A stretch of 21,913 bases of DNA from JBCCEJ01 sp039030335 (GTDB lineage Bacteria; Pseudomonadota; Gammaproteobacteria; HK1): the NCBI GenBank assembly GCA_039030335.1, contig JBCCEJ010000093.1, forward strand, positions 1-21,913. Direction: 5' to 3'. This document shows positions 1 through 8,947 of this stretch, one piece after another (position 1 is the stretch's first letter; the number at the start of each line of letters is the position of its first letter). The notes beneath the pieces were generated by a model. It made no database searches. It saw only the letters and a program-made list of their open reading frames with translations, and was not told the origin of the DNA. The translations under genes and the position numbers were made by a program.

Positions 1-1853
1 CAAAGTGCCTTGTGGGGTGGGGGCGCCGGCGCCTTGCCGGGCGCGGGCGCCAGGTGTCCGACCGCAGCGCTGCGGGCGTTCACGAGTACGGGAGCCTGCT
101 CCGGCAACGCGTAGGTGTAGAGTTCGCGGTGTCGGATTTCGAACGCGGCTTTCAGCTGCTCGGCAAAGTCCGGTGCCGTCAGATCGACGTTGGTGAATGG
201 AACATTGATCTCATACACCTGCTCGCCATAGCGCATGTCCGCGGAATGTTGGATTTCGATGCTGCCGTCGAACCAGGATGACATGCGGTCGCGCCCCGCC
301 GCCGCCAGCGTCTGGTAGACGCTGCGCACCTCCTCGATATCCAGCTCCGCCGTTTCTCCGAGCAGGGAGCGCAATGTCTCGAAACGCAGTTCAGTCGCCA
401 GCATGCCCCAGGCTGACAGCACCGACGCCATGCCCGGCACGAGCACTCGGGAAAGGCTCAGCATGCGTGCGAGTGCAGTGGCGTGCAGGCCGGCGGCGCC
501 GCCAAAACCGAGCAGAGAGAACCGCCGGGGATCGACTCCACGGCGCACGGTCGCGAGCCGGATACCTTCGGCCATGTGCGTATTGACGACGCGATGAATA
601 CCTTCGGCGACTTCGACCGGTGCCAGACCGAGCCGGTCACCCAGCGCGCGCAGTGCCTGATTGGCTGCGGCGACGTCGAGCTCGGCACTGCCGCCCATGA
701 AGTTATCGGGTGAAAGCAGGCCGAGACCCACCGATGCATCCGTGACCGTCGCTGCACGTCCACCGCGTCCGTAACTGGCCGGCCCCGGCACGGCTCCGGC
801 ACTTTCCGGCCCAACCTTGAACAATCCCCCGGGGTTGGTCTCTGCGATCGAGCCGCCGCCAGCGCCGAGCGTGATGATGTCCAGGCTCGGCAGCGCGATG
901 GATTGATGCGCCACCGTGCGTTCGTTGGCGAGCGCAGCTTCGCCATCGATGATGAGCGAGATGTCGGTTGACGTGCCGCCCATATCGAGTGGGATCAAAT
1001 TTTCGACGCCGCTGAGCGCGGCGACGCGCCGCGCACCGGCCACGCCTCCAGCGGGACCGGAGAGCACAGTGGCAGCCGCAATGCGCACCGCTTCCCCGAC
1101 GGGCGCCACCCCGCCGTGCGACAACATGATGAGCAGTGGGCCGCGATAGCCCGCGGCGTGCAGCTCCGCCTCCAGCTTCTCGAGGTAGCGGCGGATCAGC
1201 GGGCCGACATAAGCGTTGACCACCGTCGTGGAGACGCGTTGGTATTCCTTGATCTGCGGCAATACTTCACTCGATAACGATACGTAGGTATCGGGCATCA
1301 GCCGCGCCAGTGCCGTAGCGGCCTGCTGTTCATGCGTGTCATTGCGGTAGGCGTGTAGAAAACACACGGCAACCGAATTGACACCGGCATCCCGGAGGGC
1401 GGCGATGGCCGACTCGAGCGATTGCGGATCGAGTGACTCGTGGATGCTCCCATCGGCCCTCAGGCGTTCGACTACGCCGAGGCGCAGATGGCGTGGCACC
1501 AGGGTCTCCGGGCGCGCCAGGCGCAGGTTGTAACGGTCCGGCTTCAAGCCTTCGCGCATTTCGAGGACATCGCGATGGCCTGCCGTGGTCAGCAGACCTA
1601 CGCGTGCGCCCTTGCGCTCCAGTAGCGCGTTGGTCGCGACGGTCATACCGTGGACGATGCGGTCGGTTTGTCCGAGCAGGCTCGCGAGATCGGTATCGAG
1701 CCGTTCCGCCAGTTGCCGCAGGCCCTGCATGACGCCTTGCGACTGGTCCGCAGGCGTGCTCGGCGCCTTCGTAAACGTGGTGTCGCCGGCGTCGCCGGAT
1801 GCTACGACGTCAGTGAATGTGCCGCCGACGTCGACCGCGATACGCAGGCTCAT
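1..1853 (-). CDS. hyuA: HyuA-type ATP-dependent hydantoinase / oxoprolinase subunit A (3' end outside window)
   Basis: This is the ATP-binding subunit of the hydantoinase/oxoprolinase family, which with HyuB hydrolyses ATP to open cyclic amides such as hydantoins or 5-oxoproline; relatives carboxylate ketones. It should act in the cytoplasm. The protein starts MSLRIAVDVGGTFTD, the family's phosphate-binding loop. It has a second loop, DMGGTSTD, near residues 290-297, then GAGGGS and LGFGGAAGLHA. The frame is open for 617 codons to the window edge. Family members have about 680-720 residues, so roughly 70-100 C-terminal residues are missing, and this is only because the window ends. The ATG overlaps the stop of the upstream hyuB as ATGA, and GGAGG (1861-1865, minus strand) lies 7 nt before it, so the two are translationally coupled and probably form one enzyme. 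The substrate cannot be read from the sequence. Confidence 0.93.
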   Translation of the reverse strand, partial: MSLRIAVDVGGTFTDVVASGDAGDTTFTKAPSTPADQSQGVMQGLRQLAERLDTDLASLLGQTDRIVHGMTVATNALLERKGARVGLLTTAGHRDVLEMREGLKPDRYNLRLARPETLVPRHLRLGVVERLRADGSIHESLDPQSLESAIAALRDAGVNSVAVCFLHAYRNDTHEQQAATALARLMPDTYVSLSSEVLPQIKEYQRVSTTVVNAYVGPLIRRYLEKLEAELHAAGYRGPLLIMLSHGGVAPVGEAVRIAAATVLSGPAGGVAGARRVAALSGVENLIPLDMGGTSTDISLIIDGEAALANERTVAHQSIALPSLDIITLGAGGGSIAETNPGGLFKVGPESAGAVPGPASYGRGGRAATVTDASVGLGLLSPDNFMGGSAELDVAAANQALRALGDRLGLAPVEVAEGIHRVVNTHMAEGIRLATVRRGVDPRRFSLLGFGGAAGLHATALARMLSLSRVLVPGMASVLSAWGMLATELRFETLRSLLGETAELDIEEVRSVYQTLAAAGRDRMSSWFDGSIEIQHSADMRYGEQVYEINVPFTNVDLTAPDFAEQLKAAFEIRHRELYTYALPEQAPVLVNARSAAVGHLAPAPGKAPAPPPHKAL

Positions 1854-3535
1854 CCACGGGCCTCCGGGTGCGTCACGACCCCGGCTTGCCGGTCAGCCGC
1901 GCGGGCCTCGGGCGTGCGCGCCTCAGGGTTGCCCCAACCGCCGCCGCCAGCACTGTGCACCTCAAACGTCGATCCAGCCGGCACCGGGATGCCTTCGCGT
2001 TTGCTCGGCAAGCCGTGGCGCCCGCCGTCTGGCGTCAGCAGGAAGTAGGCATGGGGTGCACCGTCACCGCCGCCCTGGATACCGCGTGCGCCGTGATGTA
2101 CGCCGTCGCCGGCCATGTTGGCGACGCAATCCTCAGCCGTCTCGACAACCATGTCGAGATCGACGCCAGCCCCGCCTACAAATTCTCCGGGCCCGCCGGA
2201 GTCCGGGCGCAGTTCATGACGGGCAAAAAACAGTGGGAAGCGCGCCTCGGCCACTTCGACGGATCCGAACTTCAAGCCACCGGCGCTGTGCCATTCACCG
2301 GCGCTGTGCCACCCGTCTCCGCCAGGCGACGCGCCGGCTCCCGGCCGGGCGTGAAACATGTGCCAGATGAATGCGCGATTGGTGCGCGGATCGGTACCCT
2401 TGATCGCAATGCGCAGACGCCGGCCCCAGCCCGCCATCGCCCGATCGGGACAGGCCTCAGCCAAGGCCACGACGATCGCTTCGATAATCTCCTGCGCACA
2501 ATGCGACGTGCACATGGTGACGGGTGCGCCCGGGTGCGCCCACACGATCGACCCCTCACGCGCCTTGATCTTCAAAGGGCGCATCGCACCGTCGTTCTTC
2601 GGCGTTTCGGGATCGCACAGGTAGGCGAGTGCCATCGCGACCCCTGAGCGCATGTTGGCATAAGACGAATTGAGAAAGCTCTCGACCTGATCGTCGGACG
2701 CGCTGAGGTCGACTTCGATGTCGCTGCCGGTCACCGTCACGCTCGCGCGGATGGTGATGTTGTCATTACCGCGGCCGTCGTCGTCCAGCACCGCTGCGCC
2801 GTGGTAGGTGCCATCGCGCCAACCCTCGATGATGGCGCGCACCTCCCGTTCCGCCGCGTCCAGAATCGCAGCTACCGACATCTGTACGGTGGGGCCGCCG
2901 AATTCGTCGACGAGTGCGTGCAAACGCCGTTCGCCGAGGTGCACCGAGCCGATTTGGGCAGCCAGATCGCCGCGAAAATCGCGCGGGTGGCGGACGTTGG
3001 CAGCCAGCATCGACATCAGGTCATCGCGCATGACGCCGCGGTCCACCAGGCGGATCGGCGGCAGTCGCAGACCCTCTTGCCAGATCTCGCGCGCCGCCGC
3101 GTTGTAGGCGCCGTAAGTTGCGCCGCCGATATCTGACTGGTGGGCGCGATTGACGGTCCAGAACGCCAGCGCGTTGTCGACGAACACTGGCACGAAGGCA
3201 GTCAGGTCGGGCAAGTGGCTGCCGCCGTGGTACGGGTCGTTCAGCAGGAATACGTCGCCCGCATGGACGTCGTCGCCAAACGCTTCGGCCACCGCCCGCA
3301 CAGCGGACGGCAGCGCGCCCACGTGCACCGGAATATGTTCGGCCTGTGCGACCAGGTCGCCATTCGCGGCGCAGATGGCCATGGAGAAATCACGACTCGA
3401 ATTGAGGATTTGTGAGAACGACGTGCGCAGCATCGCTTCGCCCATCTCCTCGACGATTCCGGTAAGTCGATGCTGAACGACGGATACGGTGATCGGGTCA
3501 GCCGCCGTTTCCGGGACAGAGATCGCTGCTGTCAT
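1850..3535 (-). CDS. hyuB: HyuB-type hydantoinase / oxoprolinase subunit B
   Basis: This is the partner of HyuA in an ATP-dependent cyclic-amide hydrolase or related carboxylase. The 561 residues are a normal length for HyuB. Family marks include TSFSQILNSSRDFS near residue 38, the NDPYHGGSHLPD motif at 99-110, the ELRPDSGGPG stretch and the glycine-rich C-terminal GGGGWGNPEAR. The start at 3535 gives a normal N-terminus (about 15 residues before the conserved core). The ribosome site upstream is weak (CGGAA). It is the first gene of a minus-strand pair, overlaps the following hyuA by 4 nt, and diverges from a second hyuA across 182 bp. An 18-bp tandem repeat near residues 408-420 duplicates WHSAG(E/G). 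The NDPYHGGSHLPD version of the motif differs from that of the second HyuB in this window, so the two sets probably act on different substrates. Confidence 0.93.
   Translation of the reverse strand: MTAAISVPETAADPITVSVVQHRLTGIVEEMGEAMLRTSFSQILNSSRDFSMAICAANGDLVAQAEHIPVHVGALPSAVRAVAEAFGDDVHAGDVFLLNDPYHGGSHLPDLTAFVPVFVDNALAFWTVNRAHQSDIGGATYGAYNAAAREIWQEGLRLPPIRLVDRGVMRDDLMSMLAANVRHPRDFRGDLAAQIGSVHLGERRLHALVDEFGGPTVQMSVAAILDAAEREVRAIIEGWRDGTYHGAAVLDDDGRGNDNITIRASVTVTGSDIEVDLSASDDQVESFLNSSYANMRSGVAMALAYLCDPETPKNDGAMRPLKIKAREGSIVWAHPGAPVTMCTSHCAQEIIEAIVVALAEACPDRAMAGWGRRLRIAIKGTDPRTNRAFIWHMFHARPGAGASPGGDGWHSAGEWHSAGGLKFGSVEVAEARFPLFFARHELRPDSGGPGEFVGGAGVDLDMVVETAEDCVANMAGDGVHHGARGIQGGGDGAPHAYFLLTPDGGRHGLPSKREGIPVPAGSTFEVHSAGGGGWGNPEARTPEARAADRQAGVVTHPEARG
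2278..2313. repeat. 18-bp tandem duplication inside hyuB
   Basis: Two adjacent 18-bp copies (2278-2295 and 2296-2313) differ only in their last two bases. They encode WHSAGE followed by WHSAGG on the minus strand and keep the reading frame. This looks like a recent in-frame slippage duplication in a variable loop of HyuB, just before the conserved FGSVEVAEARFPL segment. Confidence 0.85.
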
Positions 3536-3717
3536 GGTGTTGGTTCCGAGTGGCCTCGACTGGCCATATGGCGGGGCAGTCTAGCAGTCGGTTGGCCACG
3601 GAGAGCGCAACGCTGTGTCGAACGCGGCCCGCTCGACGTGCGCGTCCGCGTTTCTTCTCCGACAATGCGCTAAACAGGTCGCAAATCGTGTGCCTTTCAA
3701 TAGCGCGGAGTCTCGCC
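3536..3717. promoter_or_regulatory. Divergent promoter region between hyuB and second hyuA
   Basis: This 182-bp non-coding stretch separates genes transcribed in opposite directions, so it must hold both promoters or be downstream of none. It contains the 10-bp perfect palindrome GCCATATGGC at 3563-3572, a possible operator, close to the hyuB start. GGAG at 3707-3710 is the ribosome site of the plus-strand gene. I could not pick convincing -35/-10 boxes. The open frame that runs back to 3550 on the plus strand covers this region and is probably not translated. Confidence 0.4.
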
Positions 3718-5868
3718 ATGCCATCAGGGGAAGTTTCGTTATCGACGTCGAGTGACGACCGGTTACGCCTGGGCGTCGATATCGGTGGCACGTTTACCGA
3801 CTTTGCCCTGTTCGGTGGGGCCGGGACCCTCGCCATTCACAAACAGCTCACGACCCCGGACGACCCATCGGAGGCGGTCCTCGACGGTATCGCGTTCATG
3901 CTCGAGCGCGACGGACACGCGCTCCGCGACATCAGTGAAATCGTGCACGGCACCACGTTGGTTACGAACAGCATCATCGAACGGCGCGGGGCCGTTACGG
4001 GCTTGGTGACGACCCGCGGCTTCAAAGACGTACTCGACATGCGCGAGGAGAAAAGGTACGACGTGTTCGATCTGCGCATCACGTTTCCGTCTCCGGTCGT
4101 ACCACGCCCGCGGCGACGTGAGGTCACTGAGCGGATGCGCTATGACGGCCAGGTGACCGAGCCCCTGGTCGTGGCTGAAGTCGAGCGCGCGGCGCAAGAA
4201 CTGGTCGAACAGCACGGCGTCGAAGCGCTGGCCGTCGGCTTTCTGCACGCCTACGCGAACCCGGCGCATGAACAGGCCGCTCGCGTTGCGATCAACGCTC
4301 TGTACCCGGACCTTCCCGTAACGCTGTCGTCAGACGTGTTCGGGGGGCGGCGCGAATACGAGCGCTTCACTACCGCAAGTCTGAACGCATTCACGCAGCC
4401 GATGTTCGCGCGATATCTGCGGCGTCTCGAGACAGCGCTCGCGGCCCTTGGATTTGGCGGGCGGCTCTACGTCATGAGTTCCAGTGGCGGCACGTTGACA
4501 CCGTCCGTCGCGGCCGCGTTGCCGGTCCGCGTGGTGGAATCGGGTCCGGCCGCGGGCGTGCAGATGTCGGCGTTTCACGGTCGCGCGCTCGGACGCGGGG
4601 AACTGCTGTCATTCGACATGGGCGGGACAACTGCCAAGGGCGCGCTCATTCGCGGCGGCGAGACGCTCAAGGTCTACGAACTAGAAGTTGCCCGCGAGCA
4701 TGACTTCAAAGCGGGCAGCGGGCTGCCGCTGCGCACGCCCGTGGTCGACATGATCGAGATCGGCGCCGGCGGTGGCAGCGTGGCGTCGATGGATGCGCGC
4801 GAGACCGTGCAGGTTGGTCCGAGAAGCGCCGGCGCGCAGCCGGGCCCCGCGTGTTACGGACAGGGCGGCGTGCTCGCGACACTGACGGATGCCAACGTCG
4901 TGCTCGGATATCTGGACCCCGACAACTTCCTCGGCGGTGCTATGCGGCTCGATCCCGAGGCGGCCCGCACGGCTATCGAGGAGCATGTCGCGCGCCCGCT
5001 CGGTATCTCAGTCGAGCGAGCCGCACTTGGTATTCACGAGACCATCAGCGAAGACGTTGCGCGGGCGTTTCGCATCCACGCGTCGGAGCGGGGGTTCGAC
5101 TACCGGCGCTCGACGATGGTGGCGTTCGGAGGCTCTGGACCGGTGCACGCCCTGTCTGTTGCCCGCAAGCTCCGCATTCCACGCGTCGTGTTTCCCGTTG
5201 CGGCCGGTGTCATGTCCGCGCTGGGATTGCTGGCGAGCCCGCTGGCCTTTGAAGTATCGCGCTCGCGGGAGTGCTATCTCGACGACCTCGAGGCGGAGCA
5301 GTTTGTCGCCGAAGTCGAAGAACTCCTCCAGCGCGCGCGCGCGCCCCTGACGGCGGCCGGGCTGACGGTAAGCGAACTCGCGCCGGTCGTGAGACTCGAC
5401 ATGCGCTACCAGGGCCAGGGTCACGAAATTGAGGTCACGATGCCGGACGCCGACGCGTTGCACCGTGACTTTGCGCAGCTGGCACGTCTGTTTCGCGAGC
5501 GTTATGCCGAACTCTACGCCTTTGCCACATTGACGGCCCCGCTCGTGATAACGAACTGGAAAGTCGAGATCACCGGGCCGACACCGGGGCTGCAGGCCGG
5601 CTACCAGCTGCGTCAGGAAGCACTCCTTGAAGCGGATGGCGTACCGGGGAACCGTCCAACCTGTTTTGGTCCTGGCGAGCGTTGGCTGCCGGCCCAGGTC
5701 GTCAACCGCTACTCCCTGCTGCCTGGAGAACAGGTGGTGGGTCCAGCGTTGATCGAAGAGCGGGAGTCGACCGTTGTGGTCGGCCCCGAGGACCGCGTGG
5801 TAGTCGATGAGTTCGGCAATCTCGTGGCGGAACTCGAGGGCGGGAGTGCAACCGCTGACCAGGATTGA
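3718..5868 (+). CDS. hyuA: HyuA-type ATP-dependent hydantoinase / oxoprolinase subunit A, second copy
   Basis: This is a complete 716-residue HyuA. It carries GVDIGGTFTD at residues 19-28, HGTTLVTNSIIERRGA, YERFTTASLNAF, VESGPAAGV, the second phosphate loop DMGGTTAK at 300-307, GAGGGS at 349-354, and VAFGGSGPVHA. Its role would be ATP-dependent opening of a cyclic amide or a carboxylation, with a HyuB partner. I chose the ATG at 3718 because GGAG lies 7 nt upstream and because the conserved fold begins about 15 residues later; the frame extends back to 3550 but those residues match nothing expected. No hyuB directly follows. The nearest same-strand hyuB begins at 8948, after the minus-strand tldD-tldE pair, and is the likely partner. 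The sequence clearly differs from the other HyuA in this window (for example DMREEKRYDVFDLRI against DMREGLKPDRYNLR). Confidence 0.93.
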   Translation: MPSGEVSLSTSSDDRLRLGVDIGGTFTDFALFGGAGTLAIHKQLTTPDDPSEAVLDGIAFMLERDGHALRDISEIVHGTTLVTNSIIERRGAVTGLVTTRGFKDVLDMREEKRYDVFDLRITFPSPVVPRPRRREVTERMRYDGQVTEPLVVAEVERAAQELVEQHGVEALAVGFLHAYANPAHEQAARVAINALYPDLPVTLSSDVFGGRREYERFTTASLNAFTQPMFARYLRRLETALAALGFGGRLYVMSSSGGTLTPSVAAALPVRVVESGPAAGVQMSAFHGRALGRGELLSFDMGGTTAKGALIRGGETLKVYELEVAREHDFKAGSGLPLRTPVVDMIEIGAGGGSVASMDARETVQVGPRSAGAQPGPACYGQGGVLATLTDANVVLGYLDPDNFLGGAMRLDPEAARTAIEEHVARPLGISVERAALGIHETISEDVARAFRIHASERGFDYRRSTMVAFGGSGPVHALSVARKLRIPRVVFPVAAGVMSALGLLASPLAFEVSRSRECYLDDLEAEQFVAEVEELLQRARAPLTAAGLTVSELAPVVRLDMRYQGQGHEIEVTMPDADALHRDFAQLARLFRERYAELYAFATLTAPLVITNWKVEITGPTPGLQAGYQLRQEALLEADGVPGNRPTCFGPGERWLPAQVVNRYSLLPGEQVVGPALIEERESTVVVGPEDRVVVDEFGNLVAELEGGSATADQD

Positions 5869-5946
5869 CCAGCGGACGATCCCGGCCTTCTCACCTGTAC
5901 TCGATGACTGGTGGTCAACCCGTCGATGGTCGGCCCAAGCGCATCG
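5869..5946. other. Short gap between convergent genes
   Basis: This is 78 bp between the stops of the second hyuA (plus) and tldE (minus). I see no strong hairpin with a T-run and no gene here. Confidence 0.5.
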
Positions 5947-7290
5947 TCAAAGAGTCAGACGGAAGTCTTCGACCAACGCACCCGGCGATCGCCAGCTGTC
6001 GGTAGAGCGCTCGCCGTAGGTGCTGGCACTCAGAATCGTCTCGCTTCGGTCGGTCAGGCCAACCAGATTGGTGCCGAGCAACCGATACAGACTTTCATCG
6101 AACCGCATGACCGCGAGCGGTGCCACGATCTCGCCGCCTTCCACCCAGAACGTGGCAAAGCGTGTCATCCCGGTCATTCTGCAGGCGTTCTTGTCCGAGA
6201 AGTTCATGTACCAGAGATTGCTGACGTAAATGCCAGTGCCGAGGGTCTGAACGATGTGCTCAGCTGACAGCGTGCCCGGTGCGAGTGTCAGCGAGTCCGG
6301 CGATTCGCCGTTCCCGGCGCCGTTACAGGGGCGGGCAAACTCCATGGCCGAACGCGGCCCCACAAGCGCGCCAGCGTGTGTGCCGTTCTCGACCAAGGAG
6401 ACAGTGGGGGGCTTTACGAAGCCTTCGCGCTGAAAACCGGGCGCGCAGCCTTTCGCAGAGTCTTCGTAAAGCGTCAGGCTCGCATCGAGTTGCGCTTCGC
6501 CATCTGCCAGTCGGGCCAGGCAACTGTTGCGGGTGCGTTGCGATTTCAGGCTGAAGCCGCCCCAGCTCAGGAGTTCGAGAACCTCGACGAGCGCCGCTGG
6601 CGCCAGATACGCACGGTAGGCCCCCGGGGACAGACGTTTTGGTGGCCGACCCAGTGCCTCGAGCTCAGCTTCGGCGAGCCGCATCCGCTGGTCCAACTCG
6701 GCGCGGTGCCACGTACTGCCCGCGTAGCTGCATTTGACAGCCCGGTCGCCACCCAGATGTACAGACCAGTCGAAGTTGACCGTTGTCGCGCTGAACCAGT
6801 TGCGTTGACCCAGGCTGTTGGCGAACCCCCGTCGCTGTACGCCGCCCGCGTAGATGCCGACCAGTTCACCTCGGCCGGGTCGCGTGCCTTCGATGTCATC
6901 GATGACCTCGTCCGGATGCGGACAGGTACCACCGCGAAGATCCACCGTCGAGTGTGGCGTCCGGTTTATATTGAGGTAAGGGTCTTCGGGTAGATGCGCA
7001 ATCACGCTGCGAAGTTCACTTACCATCCGGCCTGCCGCGGCGATGTCACCCGTCGCGTTGTGTGTCAGGTCGAGAGACGCGCCCGCCTGTCGCTGGCCGT
7101 CGATCAACGTCAGCTCCAGACTAGCCTGACTGACCTGTCCGGCTTGCTGCGCGGTGCCGCGGTTGAAGCGAGCGAAGTCGGAGTCTTCGGCAGCCAGCCA
7201 CAACAGCAGGTGCTCACCCGCGTGCAAGCCATCGCTGAGGCTCGTGGCGAGGCTGTCGAAGCCCTGTTCGATCGCATCCGATTCACTCAC
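5947..7290 (-). CDS. tldE: TldE/PmbA-family peptidase subunit (non-catalytic partner)
   Basis: TldE (PmbA) forms a heteromer with TldD that degrades short or unfolded peptides, and in some bacteria processes modified peptides. From the GTG at 7290 the protein is 447 residues, close to the 450 of E. coli PmbA. The C-terminal part reads like the family (LVGPRSAMEFARPCNG, GTGIYVSNLWYMNFSD, GMTRFATFWVEGGEIVAPL). It has no HExxxH motif, as expected for this subunit. The GTG start (VSESDAIEQGFD) overlaps the tldD stop by 8 bp and has GAGGTG 7 nt upstream, which argues for coupled translation. The frame is open further upstream to 7599, but that part only overlaps tldD. The gene ends 78 bp from, and faces, the second hyuA. 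Confidence 0.9.
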   Translation of the reverse strand: MSESDAIEQGFDSLATSLSDGLHAGEHLLLWLAAEDSDFARFNRGTAQQAGQVSQASLELTLIDGQRQAGASLDLTHNATGDIAAAGRMVSELRSVIAHLPEDPYLNINRTPHSTVDLRGGTCPHPDEVIDDIEGTRPGRGELVGIYAGGVQRRGFANSLGQRNWFSATTVNFDWSVHLGGDRAVKCSYAGSTWHRAELDQRMRLAEAELEALGRPPKRLSPGAYRAYLAPAALVEVLELLSWGGFSLKSQRTRNSCLARLADGEAQLDASLTLYEDSAKGCAPGFQREGFVKPPTVSLVENGTHAGALVGPRSAMEFARPCNGAGNGESPDSLTLAPGTLSAEHIVQTLGTGIYVSNLWYMNFSDKNACRMTGMTRFATFWVEGGEIVAPLAVMRFDESLYRLLGTNLVGLTDRSETILSASTYGERSTDSWRSPGALVEDFRLTL

Positions 7291-8764
7291 CGCCGAACAC
7301 CTCGACCTGCCGGAACCGGCACGCAGGCGTTGCATGCCCGACTCGGACACACTGATTGGGCTCACCTTTGCCGCAAAACGGTGTCCCCAGCCGCTCAGAC
7401 GTGGCCGCGTTTCCAACCCCGTCGAGGCTCCGCCAGAACGTTGCGGAGACTCCGCGATAGTTTGGTTTACGTACGACCGGACCAAGCTCTCCATGCCTGA
7501 TGAGCCGTGCCCGTTCGCAGCCGAACTGGAACTTGTTGCGTGAGTCGTCGATCGACCAGCTGATATTGGTCTCCATGAAGACGCCGTCGTCGACGGCACC
7601 GATCAGGTCGTCAAAGCTTGAGGTGCCCGGTTCGAGATTCAGATTGGCCATCCGGTCGATCGGTGCGCGATTCCAGCTGCAGGCACGGGCGTTCGCAACA
7701 CCATCCAATCCCGTACGCAGCTGTGAACGCGCACCTCCGAGGCCTCGAACCAGCAAGCCGTTTTGAATCAGGTGCTCGCGTTTCGCTGGCGTCCCTTCAT
7801 CGTCAAAGCCGAAGCTCGCGAACTCGCCGACGACATCGGGCGCGAAGGTCACGTTCAGGAGATCCGATCCGTACTGATACTGGCCAAACATGTCCGGTGT
7901 TACGAAACTGGTGCCGGCGTAATTACGTTCGTCTCCGTAAATGCGGTCGAGCTCGAGCGGATGTCCGATCGATTCGTGGATCTGCAGGATCATCTGGTCC
8001 GGTGCCAGCACCACATCCATTGTTCCGTCCGGACAGTTCGGCGCGCCAAGCAACTCCAGTGCCTGCTGAGCGATCTCGGCCCCGCGCGCATCAAAATCCA
8101 GGTCCCGCAAAATTTCGAGACCGCCTTGCCGACAGTGCGCGTAGCCGCCAAAACTACGGGTTTCCGTAACCGAGTGGTCGCTGGCGGTAACCGAAATGTC
8201 GGGTACCAGGTACTGGAACCGCTGCTCGATGCGCGCGCCGAGAGAATCGACGTAGCGCGAATCGGTGGCGGTGTGCCATAGCGACGCCGACCAGTCGACT
8301 ACCCGTGCGTCGGTTTGCAACGACGCGCTGACCTCGGTCAATCGTTCGATCTTCTCGTGACGGGGCACACGCGCCCAGGGTTCAGCCACGCGCGATGCAT
8401 AGCTGCCAGATGCCACCACGCGGTCTGGACGGCTCGGGACGTCTGTGCGACCGGCGATGCGCCGGGCCCATGCGCGGGCCGAATCAAATGCGGCCCGGAG
8501 TCCGGCTGGGCTGAGGTCGGCGGTTGCAGCGTAGCCGGTTCCACCAACCTCGGATACCGTCACCATGACGCCGGCCGTGCGCGCCAGATGCACGGGCTGC
8601 AGGATGTTCTGGCGAACCATCAGGCGTTCATTCGACTCATGGACCATGCGCAGACTGCAAAAAGCGACATCGTCGGCGAATGCAGACAACTGCGCAGCCA
8701 GCCAATCCAGGTCCACGGCCCGCTCGACGTCGGGTGAAAGAGCTTTCAAGTTGGCGTCGGACAT
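7283..8764 (-). CDS. tldD: TldD-family zinc metallopeptidase subunit
   Basis: This is the catalytic subunit of a TldD/TldE zinc peptidase. The zinc motif HESIGH is at residues 263-268, followed by PLELDRIYGDERNYAGTSF. The third ligand is probably C464 in PFCGKGEP, about 29 residues from the C-terminus, much like Cys454 of the 481-residue E. coli TldD. Length here is 493. I chose the ATG at 8764 because GGAG lies 5 nt upstream and the length then fits the family; the frame runs on to 9382, but that would cover the start of hyuB on the other strand. HESIGH...ELDR...NYAGTSF marks a side branch of the family rather than the housekeeping TldD (HEAVGH...EGD). Together with its position between hyuA and hyuB, this suggests a peptidase specialised for a catabolic or peptide-processing task. 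Confidence 0.92.
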   Translation of the reverse strand: MSDANLKALSPDVERAVDLDWLAAQLSAFADDVAFCSLRMVHESNERLMVRQNILQPVHLARTAGVMVTVSEVGGTGYAATADLSPAGLRAAFDSARAWARRIAGRTDVPSRPDRVVASGSYASRVAEPWARVPRHEKIERLTEVSASLQTDARVVDWSASLWHTATDSRYVDSLGARIEQRFQYLVPDISVTASDHSVTETRSFGGYAHCRQGGLEILRDLDFDARGAEIAQQALELLGAPNCPDGTMDVVLAPDQMILQIHESIGHPLELDRIYGDERNYAGTSFVTPDMFGQYQYGSDLLNVTFAPDVVGEFASFGFDDEGTPAKREHLIQNGLLVRGLGGARSQLRTGLDGVANARACSWNRAPIDRMANLNLEPGTSSFDDLIGAVDDGVFMETNISWSIDDSRNKFQFGCERARLIRHGELGPVVRKPNYRGVSATFWRSLDGVGNAATSERLGTPFCGKGEPNQCVRVGHATPACRFRQVEVFGGE

Positions 8765-8947
8765 CGATACTCCGGCACACTCAGGACTTCGAGACGTGCG
8801 GTCGCATCCACGATCCGCGCTTGGAAACGGGACGGACGCGTACCGCGCGCGAACGTCAACACGCGCAAGCGTCAAAATGTTAGTTCTCTGACCCGATGTC
8901 CCGCCACGTGGTTTCAGGATCAGGCACCAACCGGGAGTTCGAATACC
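8765..8947. promoter_or_regulatory. Divergent promoter region between tldD and second hyuB
   Basis: This 183-bp non-coding stretch lies between the tldD and hyuB starts. It holds the ribosome sites of both: GGAG at 8770-8773 (minus strand, 5 nt from tldD) and GGGAG at 8933-8937 (plus strand, 10 nt from hyuB). A relatively AT-rich patch near 8868-8890 could hold a plus-strand -10 element, but no good box pair can be named. Confidence 0.4.

Noticed and set aside
458..946. Long open frame on the minus strand inside hyuA
   Set aside because: It is a shadow frame of a high-GC gene; the hyuA frame is fully open and carries the conserved motifs.
3563..3572. Palindrome GCCATATGGC as a defined operator
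   Set aside because: Ten bases is too short to claim alone, and no regulator gene is present in the window; kept only as a note in the promoter region.
3550..3717. A 56-residue N-terminal extension of the second HyuA
   Set aside because: It lies in the divergent promoter gap, does not resemble the family, and the ATG at 3718 has its own ribosome site.
5331..5344. 14-base GC dinucleotide tract in the second hyuA, a possible phase-variation site
   Set aside because: Short GC runs are common at this base composition and the surrounding reading frame is intact.
7291..7599. An N-terminal extension of TldE
   Set aside because: It only overlaps the end of tldD in another frame; the GTG at 7290 gives the family length and has a ribosome site.
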